This document shows positions 16,684 to 25,936 of a stretch of 64,000 nt of DNA, one piece after another. Numbering within the stretch: position 1 is the stretch's first letter; every line of letters begins with the position of its first letter. The position numbers and the translations under genes are program-made. Under the pieces are notes generated by a model. It searched no databases, was not told where the DNA came from, and saw only the letters and a list, made by a program, of their open reading frames with translations. Source of the stretch: Hymenobacter telluris (lineage in GTDB: Bacteria > Bacteroidota > Bacteroidia > Cytophagales > Hymenobacteraceae); assembly GCF_017313265.1 (NCBI RefSeq), contig NZ_JAFLQZ010000002.1, positions 186,001 to 250,000 of the forward strand, read 5' to 3'.

Positions 16684-16786
16684 TAAAGAGAGGGTAGGGG
16701 AAAGGGAATGGCCGCAAGCCGGCACAATGTACTACTTCCCGTCGGCGCAATAGTTTGCCGCCGAAATAGCCACTTTGCAACATAAA

Positions 16787-16817
16787 AAAAGCCTGCCCCG
16801 AAGCAGGGCAGGCTTTT
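16787..16817. terminator. Rho-independent terminator, both directions
   Basis: Arms 16787-16798 (AAAAGCCTGCCC) and 16806-16817 form a hairpin with A-tract on one side and T-tract on the other strand. On the minus strand it follows the T9SS remnant and ends in a run of T. Confidence 0.8.
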
Positions 16818-16837
16818 CAACCATTGTATGGGGAAAT

Positions 16838-17143
16838 CTATTGGGTAACTACGAAGCGCACCGCCTGCGCGGATTTACCAGTCGCCACCGAAACCACATA
16901 TAACCCAGCCTGCCACAGAGCTGGCCGCTCAATAGTGTGCGCACCAGCAGCCAGTTTCTGGGCGTTGCGTACCGTGGCTACGGTACGGCCGGTAATGTCC
17001 AGCCCGCGCCCTGTTGCAGCGCCAGCCTTTTGCAGCCCGAATGTCAGCTTGGTGGTACCCTCGGGTGGGTTAGAAGCTACGCTCAGCTTGCCTCGGCGCA
17101 TCGACGGCTTTGTTGGCCAAGGTTGTGCCTGGTTGGTGGTTTG
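16838..17143 (-). pseudogene. Orphan T9SS C-terminal sorting domain remnant
   Basis: The frame between an in-frame stop at 17144 and the TAA-type stop near 16838 encodes ~100 residues, the last 87 from an ATG at 17101. The sequence has the layout of a type A T9SS sorting domain: 'LSVASNPPEGTTKLTF', 'DITGRTVATVRNAQKLAAGAHTI', 'WQAGLYVVSVATGKSAQAVRFVV'. There is no signal peptide and no cargo domain upstream, and 'VASNP' replaces the usual 'VYPNP'. It is most simply the tail of a secreted protein whose body has been deleted. A proper terminator still follows it. Confidence 0.7.
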
Positions 17144-17298
17144 TTACAGGTGGTTACTAGGTAAAAGCTAATTATATTCTGGTTTTGCCATGTAGGAATC
17201 CCGCATTAGATGCTGGAAAAGGGCCTTTACGATTTGGTAATATTGAGGATACACTGAGGTAACGCTGAAGCAGGAGCTTTGCGGCATAATTCAAGCCC

Positions 17299-20181
17299 AT
17301 GAACCTGATTCTTACCCGTTTTCTGACTTTGCTGCTGTTCTTACTTGCTAGCAGCTCCGCCATTTGGGCCCAGACCGGCACCATTAAAGGCACCGTAAAA
17401 GATGCCACTACGCAGGAGCCTATTATTGGGGCTAGCGTAGGCGTGCCAGGCACTTCCATTGGGGCCGCCACCGACCTCGACGGCAACTTCACCCTGAACA
17501 AAGTGCCAGTAGCTACTTATTCGTTGGTTATCAACTCGGTATCTTATTCCACCAAAACCATTCCGGGGCTGCAAGTGGAATCGGGCAAGGTAGTGGTAGT
17601 GAATACCCAGCTGAACAGCTCCTCGGCCGCCCTCGGCGAAGTGGTAGTAACGGCGCAACGCCGCACCAATACCGAGGTAGCCGTTATTTCGGAAGTACGC
17701 AACGCGCAGTTAGTAGCCGTGGGCGTATCGAGCGAGCAGATTGTGAAGTCGCAGGACCGCGACGCCGCCCAGATTGCGCGCCGCGTGCCGGGCGTAAGTA
17801 TTCAGGACAACCGTTTCGTGCTGGTACGCGGCTTGGTGCAGCGCTACAACGCCGTGATGCTCAATGATGTGATGACGCCTAGCTCGGAAGTGGATACGCG
17901 GGCGTTTGCCTTCGATATGATTCCGAGCAGCGTTATCGACCGGATGATGATTTTCAAGTCGGGCTCGGCTGAACTGCCCGGCGACTTTGCCGGTGGTGTA
18001 ATTAAGGTATACACCAAGCGCGCCCCCGAAGAGAACTTCACCTCGTTCAGCGTGCAAGGCGGCTACCGCAATGGCACCACGTTCAAAGACGTGCAGAAAT
18101 ACGAAGGCGGCAAATACGATTGGCTGGGCTTCGACAGCGGCAAACGCACCATCCCCGACAACTGGCCCGGCAAAATCAGCCGTGACCTTCCCCTCACGCT
18201 ACAGGCTGCTTATGGTCGTCAGTTGCCCAACAACTGGGCAGTGCGCTCGGCGCAGGCCGCTCCCGATTTGCGGCTTTCTTTCAGCATGGGTCGTCGTTTC
18301 GAGCTAGGCGAAAAGCAAGTAGGTACGCTCACCAGCCTCAACTACGGCAATTACCACGTAGCCACCACGCCTAATCTGACCTTCTATACTTTGGGTGACG
18401 ACCCCAAAGCTACCAACGCCGAATACCAAGACCAGGCTTACAACAATGAAGTGCGTTTGGGCGTGGTGCAAAACTTCTGGTTGCGTTTAAATAGCCACAG
18501 CACCCTGGAGTTCAAGAACCTGTTCAACCAGCTCGGTGCCGCCGAAACGGTAGTACGAGAAGGTGAAGATAAGGTAGCTTCCAACGAATCTCGCTCGTAT
18601 TCCGAGCGGTTTGAGAGCCGTAGTATCTATTCGGGCCAGCTGATTGGCAACCATGAGTTACCCAACGACAAAACAACCGTCAACTGGGTAGGTGGCTTTG
18701 CTTATACCCACCGCACCGAGCCCGACTGGCGCCGGGTACGATACCTGCGCCCCCTAGGCGGACTTGACACCGACGGTTCACCTGCGCCTTTTGGGGTAGC
18801 AACCGGTGCTCAGCCTGTATTGACGGATGCTTCGCGCTATTTCTCTAAGCTCAACGAGCGAGTGGAATCAGCGGCACTCAATGTAGTGCATCAATTCACA
18901 ACAGATTCCACCAATAAAGAAGGTGGCATCAAGTTGAAGGCCGGGCTTTATGCTGAGCGCAAAGACCGTGACTTTTCGGCCCGCTGGTTCGGCTATACCA
19001 ACGTGGGCAATACCGGTGCTACTGGCAGCGGTACCCGCTTGCAACCCGTCGACCAGGTGTTCAGCAACCAGAACCTGACCGGCCAGAACGGCGGCTTTGC
19101 CTTACAGGAAGGTACTGACCCCAACGACGTGTACGATGCTAGCAACACCCTGGCGGCCGGCTATGCCAGCCTTACTCTGCCACTCGGCAAGTTTACGGGG
19201 GTAGCAGGCTTCCGAGGCGAATACAACGACCAAGTGGTGAACAACCAGTTCCGCGGTGGCGGCACTGTGAAAGGTGGGCAGCGCCTGTTCAGTCCCTTGC
19301 CTTCTCTAAACCTGTCGTACAACCTAACCGATAAGATGCTGATGCGTGCGGCTTATGCCTCAACCATCAACCGGCCTGAGTTCCGGGAGCTTTCCACTTT
19401 CCGCTTTTACGACTTCAACCTGAATGCCGACGTGCAAGGTAACGCCTCCCTGAAAACGGCTAAGGTTCAAAACCTTGATTTGCGCTGGGAAATGTATCCT
19501 TCTACGGGCGAGCAAATCACACTGGGCGGCTTCTACAAGCACTTCAACGACCCTATTGAAACGTTCATGAACAGTTCGGTGGGTGGGGCCAACGTGTTGG
19601 GTTATTCCAGCGTGAACACGCAGTCGGCTACCAGCTATGGAGTGGAAGCCGAAGTACGGAAGTCGCTGGCCGGTATATCTGCCTCGCGGTGGCTGGAGCG
19701 CCTGTCGTTTGTTGGTAACTTCTCCTACATCTACAGCCGAGTAGAACTAGGGGAGTACGTAATGATTCCGGATGCCAGCGGCCAAGTGAAGTCGACCTAT
19801 GTAGGTGATACGCAAACGCAGCGCCGCCCTTTGCAGGGCCAGTCTCCTTACCTCATCAACCTAGGTGCTTATTACAACGACGACGAGCGTGGTACACAAC
19901 TGAGCTTGCTCTACAACGTGGTAGGCCCGCGCATTTTCGCAGTAGGCAACGTCGACAACCCCACTCTGTTTGAAGTGCCCCGTAACGTGCTGGACCTGGT
20001 CCTGACCAAGCGTCTGGCCAAACACTGGGAATTGCGCGCCGCCTGGCAAGACATCTTCAACCAGCCCGTGCAGTTGGTGCAAGACTTGGACCGCAACAAC
20101 AAGTACTCAAACAACGATGGTGCCTACCGTTCGTTCCGCCGGGGCTCCAGCACCACGCTGGGTCTGAATTTCAATTGGTAA
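17299..20181 (+). CDS. TonB-dependent receptor with carboxypeptidase-regulatory-like N-terminal domain
   Basis: The 960-residue protein starts with a signal peptide ending near 'SSAIWAQ'. A CarboxypepD_reg-like domain follows ('GTIKGTVKDATTQEPIIGASVGVPGT…GNFTLNKVPVATYSLVI', ~25-110), then the plug ('AQIARRVPGVSIQDNRFVLVRGLVQRYNAVMLNDVMTPS') and a 22-strand-type barrel ending in 'GLNFNW', with a terminal aromatic residue as required by BAM. It imports a ligand across the outer membrane using TonB energy. It is followed 47 nt later by a surface-type lipoprotein with a beta-helix, a frequent Bacteroidota pairing. It lacks the SusC-type long form, so the ligand may be a metal chelate or small organic compound; this is unresolved. 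Confidence 0.93.
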   Translation: MNLILTRFLTLLLFLLASSSAIWAQTGTIKGTVKDATTQEPIIGASVGVPGTSIGAATDLDGNFTLNKVPVATYSLVINSVSYSTKTIPGLQVESGKVVVVNTQLNSSSAALGEVVVTAQRRTNTEVAVISEVRNAQLVAVGVSSEQIVKSQDRDAAQIARRVPGVSIQDNRFVLVRGLVQRYNAVMLNDVMTPSSEVDTRAFAFDMIPSSVIDRMMIFKSGSAELPGDFAGGVIKVYTKRAPEENFTSFSVQGGYRNGTTFKDVQKYEGGKYDWLGFDSGKRTIPDNWPGKISRDLPLTLQAAYGRQLPNNWAVRSAQAAPDLRLSFSMGRRFELGEKQVGTLTSLNYGNYHVATTPNLTFYTLGDDPKATNAEYQDQAYNNEVRLGVVQNFWLRLNSHSTLEFKNLFNQLGAAETVVREGEDKVASNESRSYSERFESRSIYSGQLIGNHELPNDKTTVNWVGGFAYTHRTEPDWRRVRYLRPLGGLDTDGSPAPFGVATGAQPVLTDASRYFSKLNERVESAALNVVHQFTTDSTNKEGGIKLKAGLYAERKDRDFSARWFGYTNVGNTGATGSGTRLQPVDQVFSNQNLTGQNGGFALQEGTDPNDVYDASNTLAAGYASLTLPLGKFTGVAGFRGEYNDQVVNNQFRGGGTVKGGQRLFSPLPSLNLSYNLTDKMLMRAAYASTINRPEFRELSTFRFYDFNLNADVQGNASLKTAKVQNLDLRWEMYPSTGEQITLGGFYKHFNDPIETFMNSSVGGANVLGYSSVNTQSATSYGVEAEVRKSLAGISASRWLERLSFVGNFSYIYSRVELGEYVMIPDASGQVKSTYVGDTQTQRRPLQGQSPYLINLGAYYNDDERGTQLSLLYNVVGPRIFAVGNVDNPTLFEVPRNVLDLVLTKRLAKHWELRAAWQDIFNQPVQLVQDLDRNNKYSNNDGAYRSFRRGSSTTLGLNFNW

Positions 20182-20228
20182 TAGCAGCCGTTGGCTCCTC
20201 TATTGTTTCATTCACCCAAACCCCTTTT

Positions 20229-21671
20229 ATGAAACGCTTTCCGAAAATGTTGCTGTTGGCTATGCTGGCCTTAGCCAGTGCTTCGTCGCTCAGCAGCTGT
20301 GAGGACAACAACGATAACGCTCCTTCCACGCAAGATCCCAGCGGCCCAACCGATAGCGCCGGTCGTGTGATTCTGGAGGGCGAGATTAGCGCAAACCGCA
20401 CGTTGCGCGCCAACGAGAAATATCTGCTGAAAGGCTTTGTGTACGTCACGAGCGGTACCACCCTAACTATCGAGCCCGGTACTAAAATCTTCGGCGACCA
20501 GACCACCAAAGGGGCGCTGATTATTGAGCGTGGCGCCAAAATTATTGCCGAAGGCACCCAGTCGAACCCCATCGTTTTCACTTCCGCCAAAGCGCCCGGC
20601 ACCCGCAACTACGGCGACTGGGGCGGGCTGGTACTGGTGGGTAGCGCGCCCATCAACCGCTCACTCAGCACGGAGATGGAAGGCGGTATTCGTGGCAATT
20701 TCGGGGGCACCAGCGTAGCCGATAATTCAGGCAGTCTAAAATATGTGCGCATCGAGTTTGCTGGTATTCCGCTCTCGACCACCGCAAACAGCGAAATCAA
20801 CGGCCTGACGATGTACGGCGTAGGCTCGGGCACCCAAATCGACTACGTGCAGGTGTCGTATTCCGGCGACGATTCCTTCGAGTGGTTTGGCGGCACCGTA
20901 AATGCCAAGCACTTGGTAGCTTACCGCGGCTTCGACGACGACTTCGACACCGATTTTGGCTTCACCGGCAAAATACAGTACGGCCTTTCCCTGCGTGACC
21001 CGCAATTCGCCGACCAGTCCGGTTCCAATGCCTTTGAGTCAGACAACTTCAACCCCGGCACTCCTGCCACCGGCGACAATGCTGGCCTCCCGCTAACGGC
21101 ACCTGTGTTTAGCAACATGAGCGTGTTCGTGACGGCCGGTGCGCCTCCCACCACTCAAGCGTCGGGTAGTGGGGTATACCAGTCGGCTATGCACCTGCGC
21201 CGCAATACGGCTATCAGTATCTATAACTCTGTATTCGCAGGGTATCCTGAAGGATTGCGCCTTGACGGCATTTCAACCTGGTCGAACGTTCAAGGCAATA
21301 ATAACGCGCAGCTAGACCTACGTGGTATCACTGTTGCAAACTGCAACACGCCACTGCGGGCTACCAATAACACTGGTACTGGTGCTTTCACCGATGCGGA
21401 TGTGCAGACGTGGTTTAACGGCTCCGGCAAAAACAACCAGGTAGTGGCTAGCACTGGTCTGATGGCCCTGGGCCTGAATGCCAACTCGTTCAACCTCAAT
21501 GGCCCGGCTTTCACGCTTCAGAGTAGCTCGCCGCTGCTGACGGGCGCTATCTTCGTTGGCAAAACCGCCGACTCATTCTTTACCAACGGCTCGTACCGGG
21601 GCGCTTTCAACGGCTCCGACAACTGGACTCAGGGCTGGGCCAATTTCGACCCACAGAACACGGCCTACTAG
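20229..21671 (+). CDS. Beta-helix-like lipoprotein, partner of TonB receptor
   Basis: From ATG 20229 (MKRFPKMLLL…) the product is 480 residues. A lipobox 'SLSSC' places Cys24 as the lipidated residue, followed by an Asp/Asn-rich stretch as in surface-exported Bacteroidota lipoproteins. The rest has parallel beta-helix features: 'LLKGFVYVTSGTTLTIEPGTKIFGDQ', 'ALIIERGAKIIAEGTQSNPIVFTS', 'GDWGGLVLVG' and repeated Gly/Asn turns. Homologues are common next to TonB receptors in this phylum, often with misleading names. It probably captures the ligand at the cell surface. The function is inferred from pairing only. Confidence 0.82.
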   Translation: MKRFPKMLLLAMLALASASSLSSCEDNNDNAPSTQDPSGPTDSAGRVILEGEISANRTLRANEKYLLKGFVYVTSGTTLTIEPGTKIFGDQTTKGALIIERGAKIIAEGTQSNPIVFTSAKAPGTRNYGDWGGLVLVGSAPINRSLSTEMEGGIRGNFGGTSVADNSGSLKYVRIEFAGIPLSTTANSEINGLTMYGVGSGTQIDYVQVSYSGDDSFEWFGGTVNAKHLVAYRGFDDDFDTDFGFTGKIQYGLSLRDPQFADQSGSNAFESDNFNPGTPATGDNAGLPLTAPVFSNMSVFVTAGAPPTTQASGSGVYQSAMHLRRNTAISIYNSVFAGYPEGLRLDGISTWSNVQGNNNAQLDLRGITVANCNTPLRATNNTGTGAFTDADVQTWFNGSGKNNQVVASTGLMALGLNANSFNLNGPAFTLQSSSPLLTGAIFVGKTADSFFTNGSYRGAFNGSDNWTQGWANFDPQNTAY

Positions 21672-21701
21672 TTCGTAGCTGCATAATACTGCTCTCTTGC
21701 A

Positions 21702-21733
21702 AAAGAAGCCGGAACATATGTTCCGGCTTCTTT
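21702..21733. terminator. Terminator after the TonB receptor/lipoprotein operon
   Basis: Perfect 14-nt arms (AAAGAAGCCGGAAC and its complement) with an ATAT loop, ending in TTT on the plus strand. Confidence 0.8.
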
Positions 21734-21787
21734 GTGTTCAGGCCAGTTCTGGTTCACCTGTTGCGCTACTGACCGTGGCGTGGTAGC

Positions 21788-21795
21788 TACCTTTG
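21788..21795 (+). promoter_or_regulatory. Promoter of the YicC-type gene
   Basis: TACCTTTG is an exact TAnnTTTG element 25 nt before the ATG at 21821. A TTG at 21761-21763 lies 24 nt upstream, slightly wider than the usual spacing. Confidence 0.55.
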
Positions 21796-21820
21796 CCTTA
21801 TATCCCTTTCACTTCCCTAT

Positions 21821-22723
21821 ATGCTCCAATCGATGACCGGGTACGGCGTTGCGCACCGCGACACTACCCTCTATTCCGCCAACGTTGAGGTTAAGTCTCT
21901 GAATTCGAAAACTCTAGACCTCACTCTTCGGCTACCACGCTTTTTGCAGGACAAAGAATTGGAGATTCGCAACCTTGTGGCTAAGAGCTTGGTGCGCGGG
22001 AAAGTGAACCTGAATTTCGATTTTGCCCGGGTGCGCGCTACCGGTGCGCAAGGCACTATTGTAAACCAAGCAGCTGTAGCGGCTGCTTATCAGGAACTAA
22101 CTGAGTTGAGCGCGCGCACCGGTGCTTCGCTGGAGCAACTGACGGCTATTGCCAAAGCGTTGCCTGGCAGCCTGCGTTTGCCAACGGAAAGTGCCGTCCA
22201 GCCCGAGCAGGAAGACGATACTATAATAGGATGGGAGGAGCTGTTGCCGCTAGTGCAAGAAGCACTGGACCGCGTAAATGAATTTCGGCGTACGGAAGGC
22301 CAAGCGCTGACCACTGAAATCTTAAGTTACCTCGACAACATCCGGATTCAGCTAGCTGAAATAGAACGCCACGACCCAAGCCGGGTAGAGCAGGTACGGG
22401 AGCGGCTGCGCACCCATCTAGCCGACTTGGCCAGTAGCGAGCAATTCAACCAGAATCGGTTTGAGCAGGAGTTGATCTACTACATAGAGAAGCTAGATAT
22501 CGCCGAGGAAAAAGTACGGTTGGTCAGCCATTTGCACTATTTCACCGAAACTGTATATATCCCAGAGCCCACGGGAAAGAAATTAGCGTTTATTTCGCAG
22601 GAAATCGGACGAGAAATCAACACAATCGGTTCTAAAGCCAACGACTCTATTGTACAGCACCTAGTAGTCGGTATGAAAGAGGAGCTAGAGAAAATAAAAG
22701 AACAAATCAATAATATTCTTTAA
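21821..22723 (+). CDS. YicC/YloC-family endoribonuclease
   Basis: The 300-residue protein opens with 'MLQSMTGYGVAHRDT', the hallmark YicC start, followed by 'VEVKSLNSKTLDLTLRLPRFL'. The C-terminal domain has 'RFEQELIYYIEKLDIAEEKVRLVSHLHYF' and 'GKKLAFISQEIGREINTIGSKANDSIVQHLVVGMKEELEKIKEQ'. Family members are cytoplasmic metal-dependent endoribonucleases involved in RNA turnover. Length is normal. In many genomes gmk follows; here the next gene is an unrelated small secreted protein after an AT-rich gap. Confidence 0.95.
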   Translation: MLQSMTGYGVAHRDTTLYSANVEVKSLNSKTLDLTLRLPRFLQDKELEIRNLVAKSLVRGKVNLNFDFARVRATGAQGTIVNQAAVAAAYQELTELSARTGASLEQLTAIAKALPGSLRLPTESAVQPEQEDDTIIGWEELLPLVQEALDRVNEFRRTEGQALTTEILSYLDNIRIQLAEIERHDPSRVEQVRERLRTHLADLASSEQFNQNRFEQELIYYIEKLDIAEEKVRLVSHLHYFTETVYIPEPTGKKLAFISQEIGREINTIGSKANDSIVQHLVVGMKEELEKIKEQINNIL

Positions 22724-23040
22724 GTGCAATTAAATGCGGTGTCACATTGAATATAACTTTTCAATGTGACAGTATAATTGATATTGCGCTTTGCCTCCTG
22801 TTGATTTTAGTCTATTACTCATGATTCAGTTTCATTGATAAATTTATAAAATAAGATTATGCCTCAGAATGCTTTAAAAAAGGCGTTTTTAACGACCTGC
22901 GATGAATGTGCGATATTTATTTTTTGGATATTTCTTGCAGATGGAATTTTAGTTCGTAAATTGTGTTATCCAAACAGAGTATCACTGTGATGCTTGGAGA
23001 TAAACTTAAGTTGATATCCACCTTTTTTCAGTCACTTATT
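22724..23040. other. AT-rich intergenic region
   Basis: About 317 bp far richer in A+T than the surrounding genes. Apart from the hairpin at 22740-22771 it contains no ORF worth calling. It probably carries the promoter of the next gene; a TATTTATTTTTTGG-like stretch near 22917-22927 loosely resembles a -7 region. Confidence 0.5.
22740..22771. terminator. Hairpin after the YicC-type gene
   Basis: Arms 22740-22751 (TGTCACATTGAA) and 22760-22771 are perfect complements with an 8-nt loop. No clear T-tract follows. Confidence 0.55.
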
Positions 23041-23586
23041 ATGAAAAAAGTAGTACTTTTTCCTCTGTCTTTCTGCCTCATGCTTTTGCTGGCGGCATTC
23101 CGGCCTTACGCTGAAGTTGAGCTCATCAAAAAGCGCGTTCTGAGTGAGCGGGTTGAGATTCTTATCCCCAAAGGATTTGAAGTGATGAGCGAACAGCAAA
23201 TGGACTTCAACTACGCACGGGCGCAAAGCCGGCCCAGCGTAATCTATACCAACAGCAAAGAAGCTAGCCTAGCCTTCACGTACACGGACAACACTGCCGA
23301 TCAGGATATGATCGACATCTACGCCAACAACTTCTACAAAACCTACTCCAAGCAGTTTAAAGAGGCTAAATGGTTTGGGAATGGAGTGAAGGAAATCAGC
23401 GGCCGTAAGGTGGGTTATCTTGAGCTAATGAAGCCTGAACTTGGGCACGAGGTATATCAGTTGATTTTCTTCACTGACGTAGAAGGCAAGCTCCTGATGT
23501 GCACTTTCACCTGCGCCGACCGTCAGAAGCCGGAGTGGGAAACTGTAGCCAAGCAAATTATGGCCTCAGTTAAAACCAATGAATAA
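23041..23586 (+). CDS. Small secreted protein, DcrB/PsbP-like, unknown
   Basis: I chose ATG 23041 (MKKVVLFPLSF…, 181 residues) because it begins a standard signal peptide ('LFPLSFCLMLLLAAFRPYA'); the longer frame adds 26 residues ahead of it. The mature part has mixed alpha/beta character with 'VEILIPKGFEVMSEQQM', 'SLAFTYTDN', 'EISGRKVGYLEL' and 'QLIFFTDVEGKLLMCTFTCADRQKPEWETVAKQIMASVK'. This layout recalls the DcrB/DUF1795 and PsbP-like fold. The function is unknown. It lies alone between a hairpin and a strong terminator. Confidence 0.75.
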   Translation: MKKVVLFPLSFCLMLLLAAFRPYAEVELIKKRVLSERVEILIPKGFEVMSEQQMDFNYARAQSRPSVIYTNSKEASLAFTYTDNTADQDMIDIYANNFYKTYSKQFKEAKWFGNGVKEISGRKVGYLELMKPELGHEVYQLIFFTDVEGKLLMCTFTCADRQKPEWETVAKQIMASVKTNE

Positions 23587-23616
23587 GCACCAAGCTTAAT
23601 ATCCTTCCTTAACAGG

Positions 23617-23676
23617 AAAAACCCTTGCGGGGATCTGAATGCTGCCAATGGCATTCGGATTCCCGCAAGGGTTTTT
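23617..23676. terminator. Strong bidirectional terminator between convergent genes
   Basis: AAAAACCCTTGCGGG… pairs with …CCCGCAAGGGTTTTT, with a further internal stem (TGAATGC/GCATTCG) inside. It serves both the small secreted protein (+) and the M28 peptidase (-). Confidence 0.88.
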
Positions 23677-23705
23677 ATTGAGCCCTGGATAGCTCCTAAG
23701 CTACT

Positions 23706-25034
23706 TCACTTGGTCTCCGGTTGCGTTTGGAGCGCATCAAGAAAACTGCGGATTAATGTAAAGACGTTGGCGAAAGCAGTAAGCGGCAATGTTTCCGGCC
23801 GGTCCTGCACATCGTGGTAGGCTGCTATGCCACCACGGGTGTATAAGAAGAAAGCCGGTACACCTCGCTCTGAGAAAGGGAAGTGGTCGGAGTTGGCAGC
23901 TTTGCCTCGAGCGGCTACACTTTTCAACGCGTGTTGCGACTCGTTGAGGTGTTGCAGCAGTTGGAACTGCGCAGGAAACTCTCGGCCATTCACTACGGTG
24001 GCCCCTTCGTCGCCAGTGCCTAGCAAGTCAAGGTTTATCAGGAAACGGATGCGGTTCAACGGTATCAACGGATGTTCCACAAAGTACCGTGAGCCAATCA
24101 AGCCAGCCTCTTCGGCGCCAAATGCTAGGAAAACCACAGAGTAGGCTGGCCGGTTTTCAGGCCGGGTATAGTGCGCGGCCAATTCCAGCAACATGGCGGT
24201 GCCACTGGCGTTATCATTAGCTCCTGGAAAATACGCTTCGTTGCCCATTTGACCCAGATGGTCGTAGTGGGCAGTAACTACCAGAAACGAATCGGGTTGG
24301 ATCCGGCCGGGGATATAGCCAACAATATTCTGGGTGGGGTACTGGTGCCGTAAGTTGGCTTCCACTCCGATGGTAAGCCACGGTAGCGCATTCTGCCAAC
24401 GGTCGGAGAGGAGTTGCAGGCGTATCTGGGGGCTTTGCTCAGCACTTAAGGAAGCAGTAAGTTTCCGCGCTACCAGCGTAATACGAGCAGCTGCGCCATT
24501 TAAGGAGTTGCGCAGACTATCGTCGGGAAAATTGGGGGCCTCTAGCCGGGCCAGCTGACGAGCAGGTATCACCACGGCTTGGCCAGCCAGCCTGTGCGCT
24601 AACCACCGACGACGAGCGGCGGCATCGGTGAACACCAGCGAATCAAAGATAATGGCGCGACTGGCTACGTGGCCGCCCCCGGAGTTGGGTTCGGCAATGA
24701 AATCAACGCCAGGCACAAAGCGCCGAGCAGACTTGTGTGAACTGCCAGCGCTGGCCTGAAACTGTAGTTGCCCCGGAAAAGTATTGACGTCGAGCGAAAA
24801 AGCCTGGGTGTATTTTGGGGCTAATGGCTGTAGTCCAAGCTTCTGAAAACGTTGGCGCAAATACGAGGCGGCCCGCTGTTCACCTTGCTGTACGTAGCCT
24901 CGCCCGTGCATGGCGGGAGCAGTGAGGTCCTGAATGGTTTGCCGGACCCGCGGCATATCTTGAGTAACACCCGGAGTGGTAGTCAGGAAGTAAACAGGTG
25001 CTATCCATAACCACTTCTTCACGGCCCCGGGCAT
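23706..25034 (-). CDS. M28-family metallopeptidase, secreted
   Basis: From ATG 25034 (MPGAVKKWLW…) the product is 442 residues with a signal-like N-terminus ('WLWIAPVYFLTTTPGVTQ'). A start at 25070 would overlap the vanZ gene by 13 nt. The di-zinc peptidase motifs are present: 'VVTAHYDHLGQ' (His), 'GANDNASGTAMLLELA' (Asp), 'VFLAFGAEEAGLIGSRYF' (Glu-Glu) and 'INLDLLGTGDEGATV' (Asp). It is an aminopeptidase or carboxypeptidase-like enzyme acting in the periplasm or outside. It closes the minus-strand run that begins with maeB. Confidence 0.93.
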   Translation of the reverse strand: MPGAVKKWLWIAPVYFLTTTPGVTQDMPRVRQTIQDLTAPAMHGRGYVQQGEQRAASYLRQRFQKLGLQPLAPKYTQAFSLDVNTFPGQLQFQASAGSSHKSARRFVPGVDFIAEPNSGGGHVASRAIIFDSLVFTDAAARRRWLAHRLAGQAVVIPARQLARLEAPNFPDDSLRNSLNGAAARITLVARKLTASLSAEQSPQIRLQLLSDRWQNALPWLTIGVEANLRHQYPTQNIVGYIPGRIQPDSFLVVTAHYDHLGQMGNEAYFPGANDNASGTAMLLELAAHYTRPENRPAYSVVFLAFGAEEAGLIGSRYFVEHPLIPLNRIRFLINLDLLGTGDEGATVVNGREFPAQFQLLQHLNESQHALKSVAARGKAANSDHFPFSERGVPAFFLYTRGGIAAYHDVQDRPETLPLTAFANVFTLIRSFLDALQTQPETK

Positions 25035-25057
25035 GGCTACTGTATTGGAATAGCTGG

Positions 25058-25474
25058 TTACTCCCACCAACGGCGCGTGGCATAGCCTAGCAGCAAGCCA
25101 ACTACTACACCCAAAGCGTCGCTGATGCCATCAGACCATTCGCCGTGCCGGCCGAGGTTCATGGTCATTTGGAGTACTTCAATCAGCAAGCCGAATGCAG
25201 TACCGCCTAGTAACACTACCAGGTAGCCCCACCGCCGTAATTGCGGCCAAGCCTGCTGCCGGCGAACCGAGAAAATGGTGAGTACAGCCAGTACCACAAA
25301 CACAAAGGCATGAGCCGCCGTGTCGAAGGAGATTAACTCCCACGGAGGTAGCTCCGGCATTTCCTGCGCCGGGGTTAAGGTCAGCACTAAAACCACGGCC
25401 GCCCACGCCAGCGGCAGCCCCATCAGGGGCCGGCGCCGGGGCGTGGGCGGGGCAGTTGCTAGCATAGAAGCCAC
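25058..25474 (-). CDS. VanZ-family membrane protein
   Basis: The 138-residue protein has four hydrophobic segments and the VanZ core: 'FDTAAHAFVFVVLAVLTI', 'GTAFGLLIEVLQMTMNLGRHGEWSDGISDALGVVVGLLLG'. VanZ proteins confer low-level teicoplanin resistance in enterococci, but most members are membrane proteins of unknown role. A vanZ-like gene directly after gcvH is a common neighbour of sprA in Bacteroidota. It lies 10 nt after gcvH and is probably co-transcribed with it. Confidence 0.9.
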   Translation of the reverse strand: MASMLATAPPTPRRRPLMGLPLAWAAVVLVLTLTPAQEMPELPPWELISFDTAAHAFVFVVLAVLTIFSVRRQQAWPQLRRWGYLVVLLGGTAFGLLIEVLQMTMNLGRHGEWSDGISDALGVVVGLLLGYATRRWWE

Positions 25475-25484
25475 AGCGGAATAC

Positions 25485-25865
25485 TTATGCGCCTACCAAC
25501 TCGCCATAGGCTTCAGCCGACAGTAAGCCTTCCAACTCGGCAGGATTAGCAATGGAGATTTTCACCATCCAACCGTCACCGTAAGGGTCGGAGTTTACGG
25601 CTTCGGGAGTGCCGTCGAGGTGGCTGTTGATTTCCAATACCGTACCTGAAATTGGGCTGAACAGGTCGGATACAGTTTTTACTGCTTCCACGGTGCCGAA
25701 CACCTCATCCTGCGCAATTTCTTTGTCGAGCGTGTCGATATCCACATACACGATGTCGCCGAGTTCTTTTTGGGCGTGGTCGGTGATGCCAACGTAGGCA
25801 ACGTCACCTTCAACGCGGACCCATTCGTGCTCTTTGGTGTATTTGAGGTTTGCGGGCAGATTCAT
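25485..25865 (-). CDS. gcvH: Glycine cleavage system H protein
   Basis: The 126-residue protein has the full-length GcvH fold. The lipoyl-carrying Lys63 sits in '[15 protein letters not shown]', the conserved ESVKA-type site. It shuttles the aminomethyl intermediate between the P, T and L proteins of the glycine cleavage complex. The gcvP and gcvT genes are not in this window. It has its own TAnnTTTG element at 25913-25920 and is separated from sprA by a very long hairpin, so it is likely transcribed independently of sprA. Confidence 0.97.
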   Translation of the reverse strand: MNLPANLKYTKEHEWVRVEGDVAYVGITDHAQKELGDIVYVDIDTLDKEIAQDEVFGTVEAVKTVSDLFSPISGTVLEINSHLDGTPEAVNSDPYGDGWMVKISIANPAELEGLLSAEAYGELVGA

Positions 25866-25912
25866 GGAAAGCTGTTTTGAAAAGGAGGGATGACCGCACG
25901 GGCGCGGGAGAC

Positions 25913-25920
25913 CAAAAGTA
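25913..25920 (-). promoter_or_regulatory. TAnnTTTG promoter element for gcvH
   Basis: On the minus strand it reads TACTTTTG, matching TAnnTTTG, about 48 nt before the gcvH start. It lies between the sprA hairpin and gcvH. Confidence 0.5.
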
Positions 25921-25936
25921 CGCGGAAGTAATGAAG

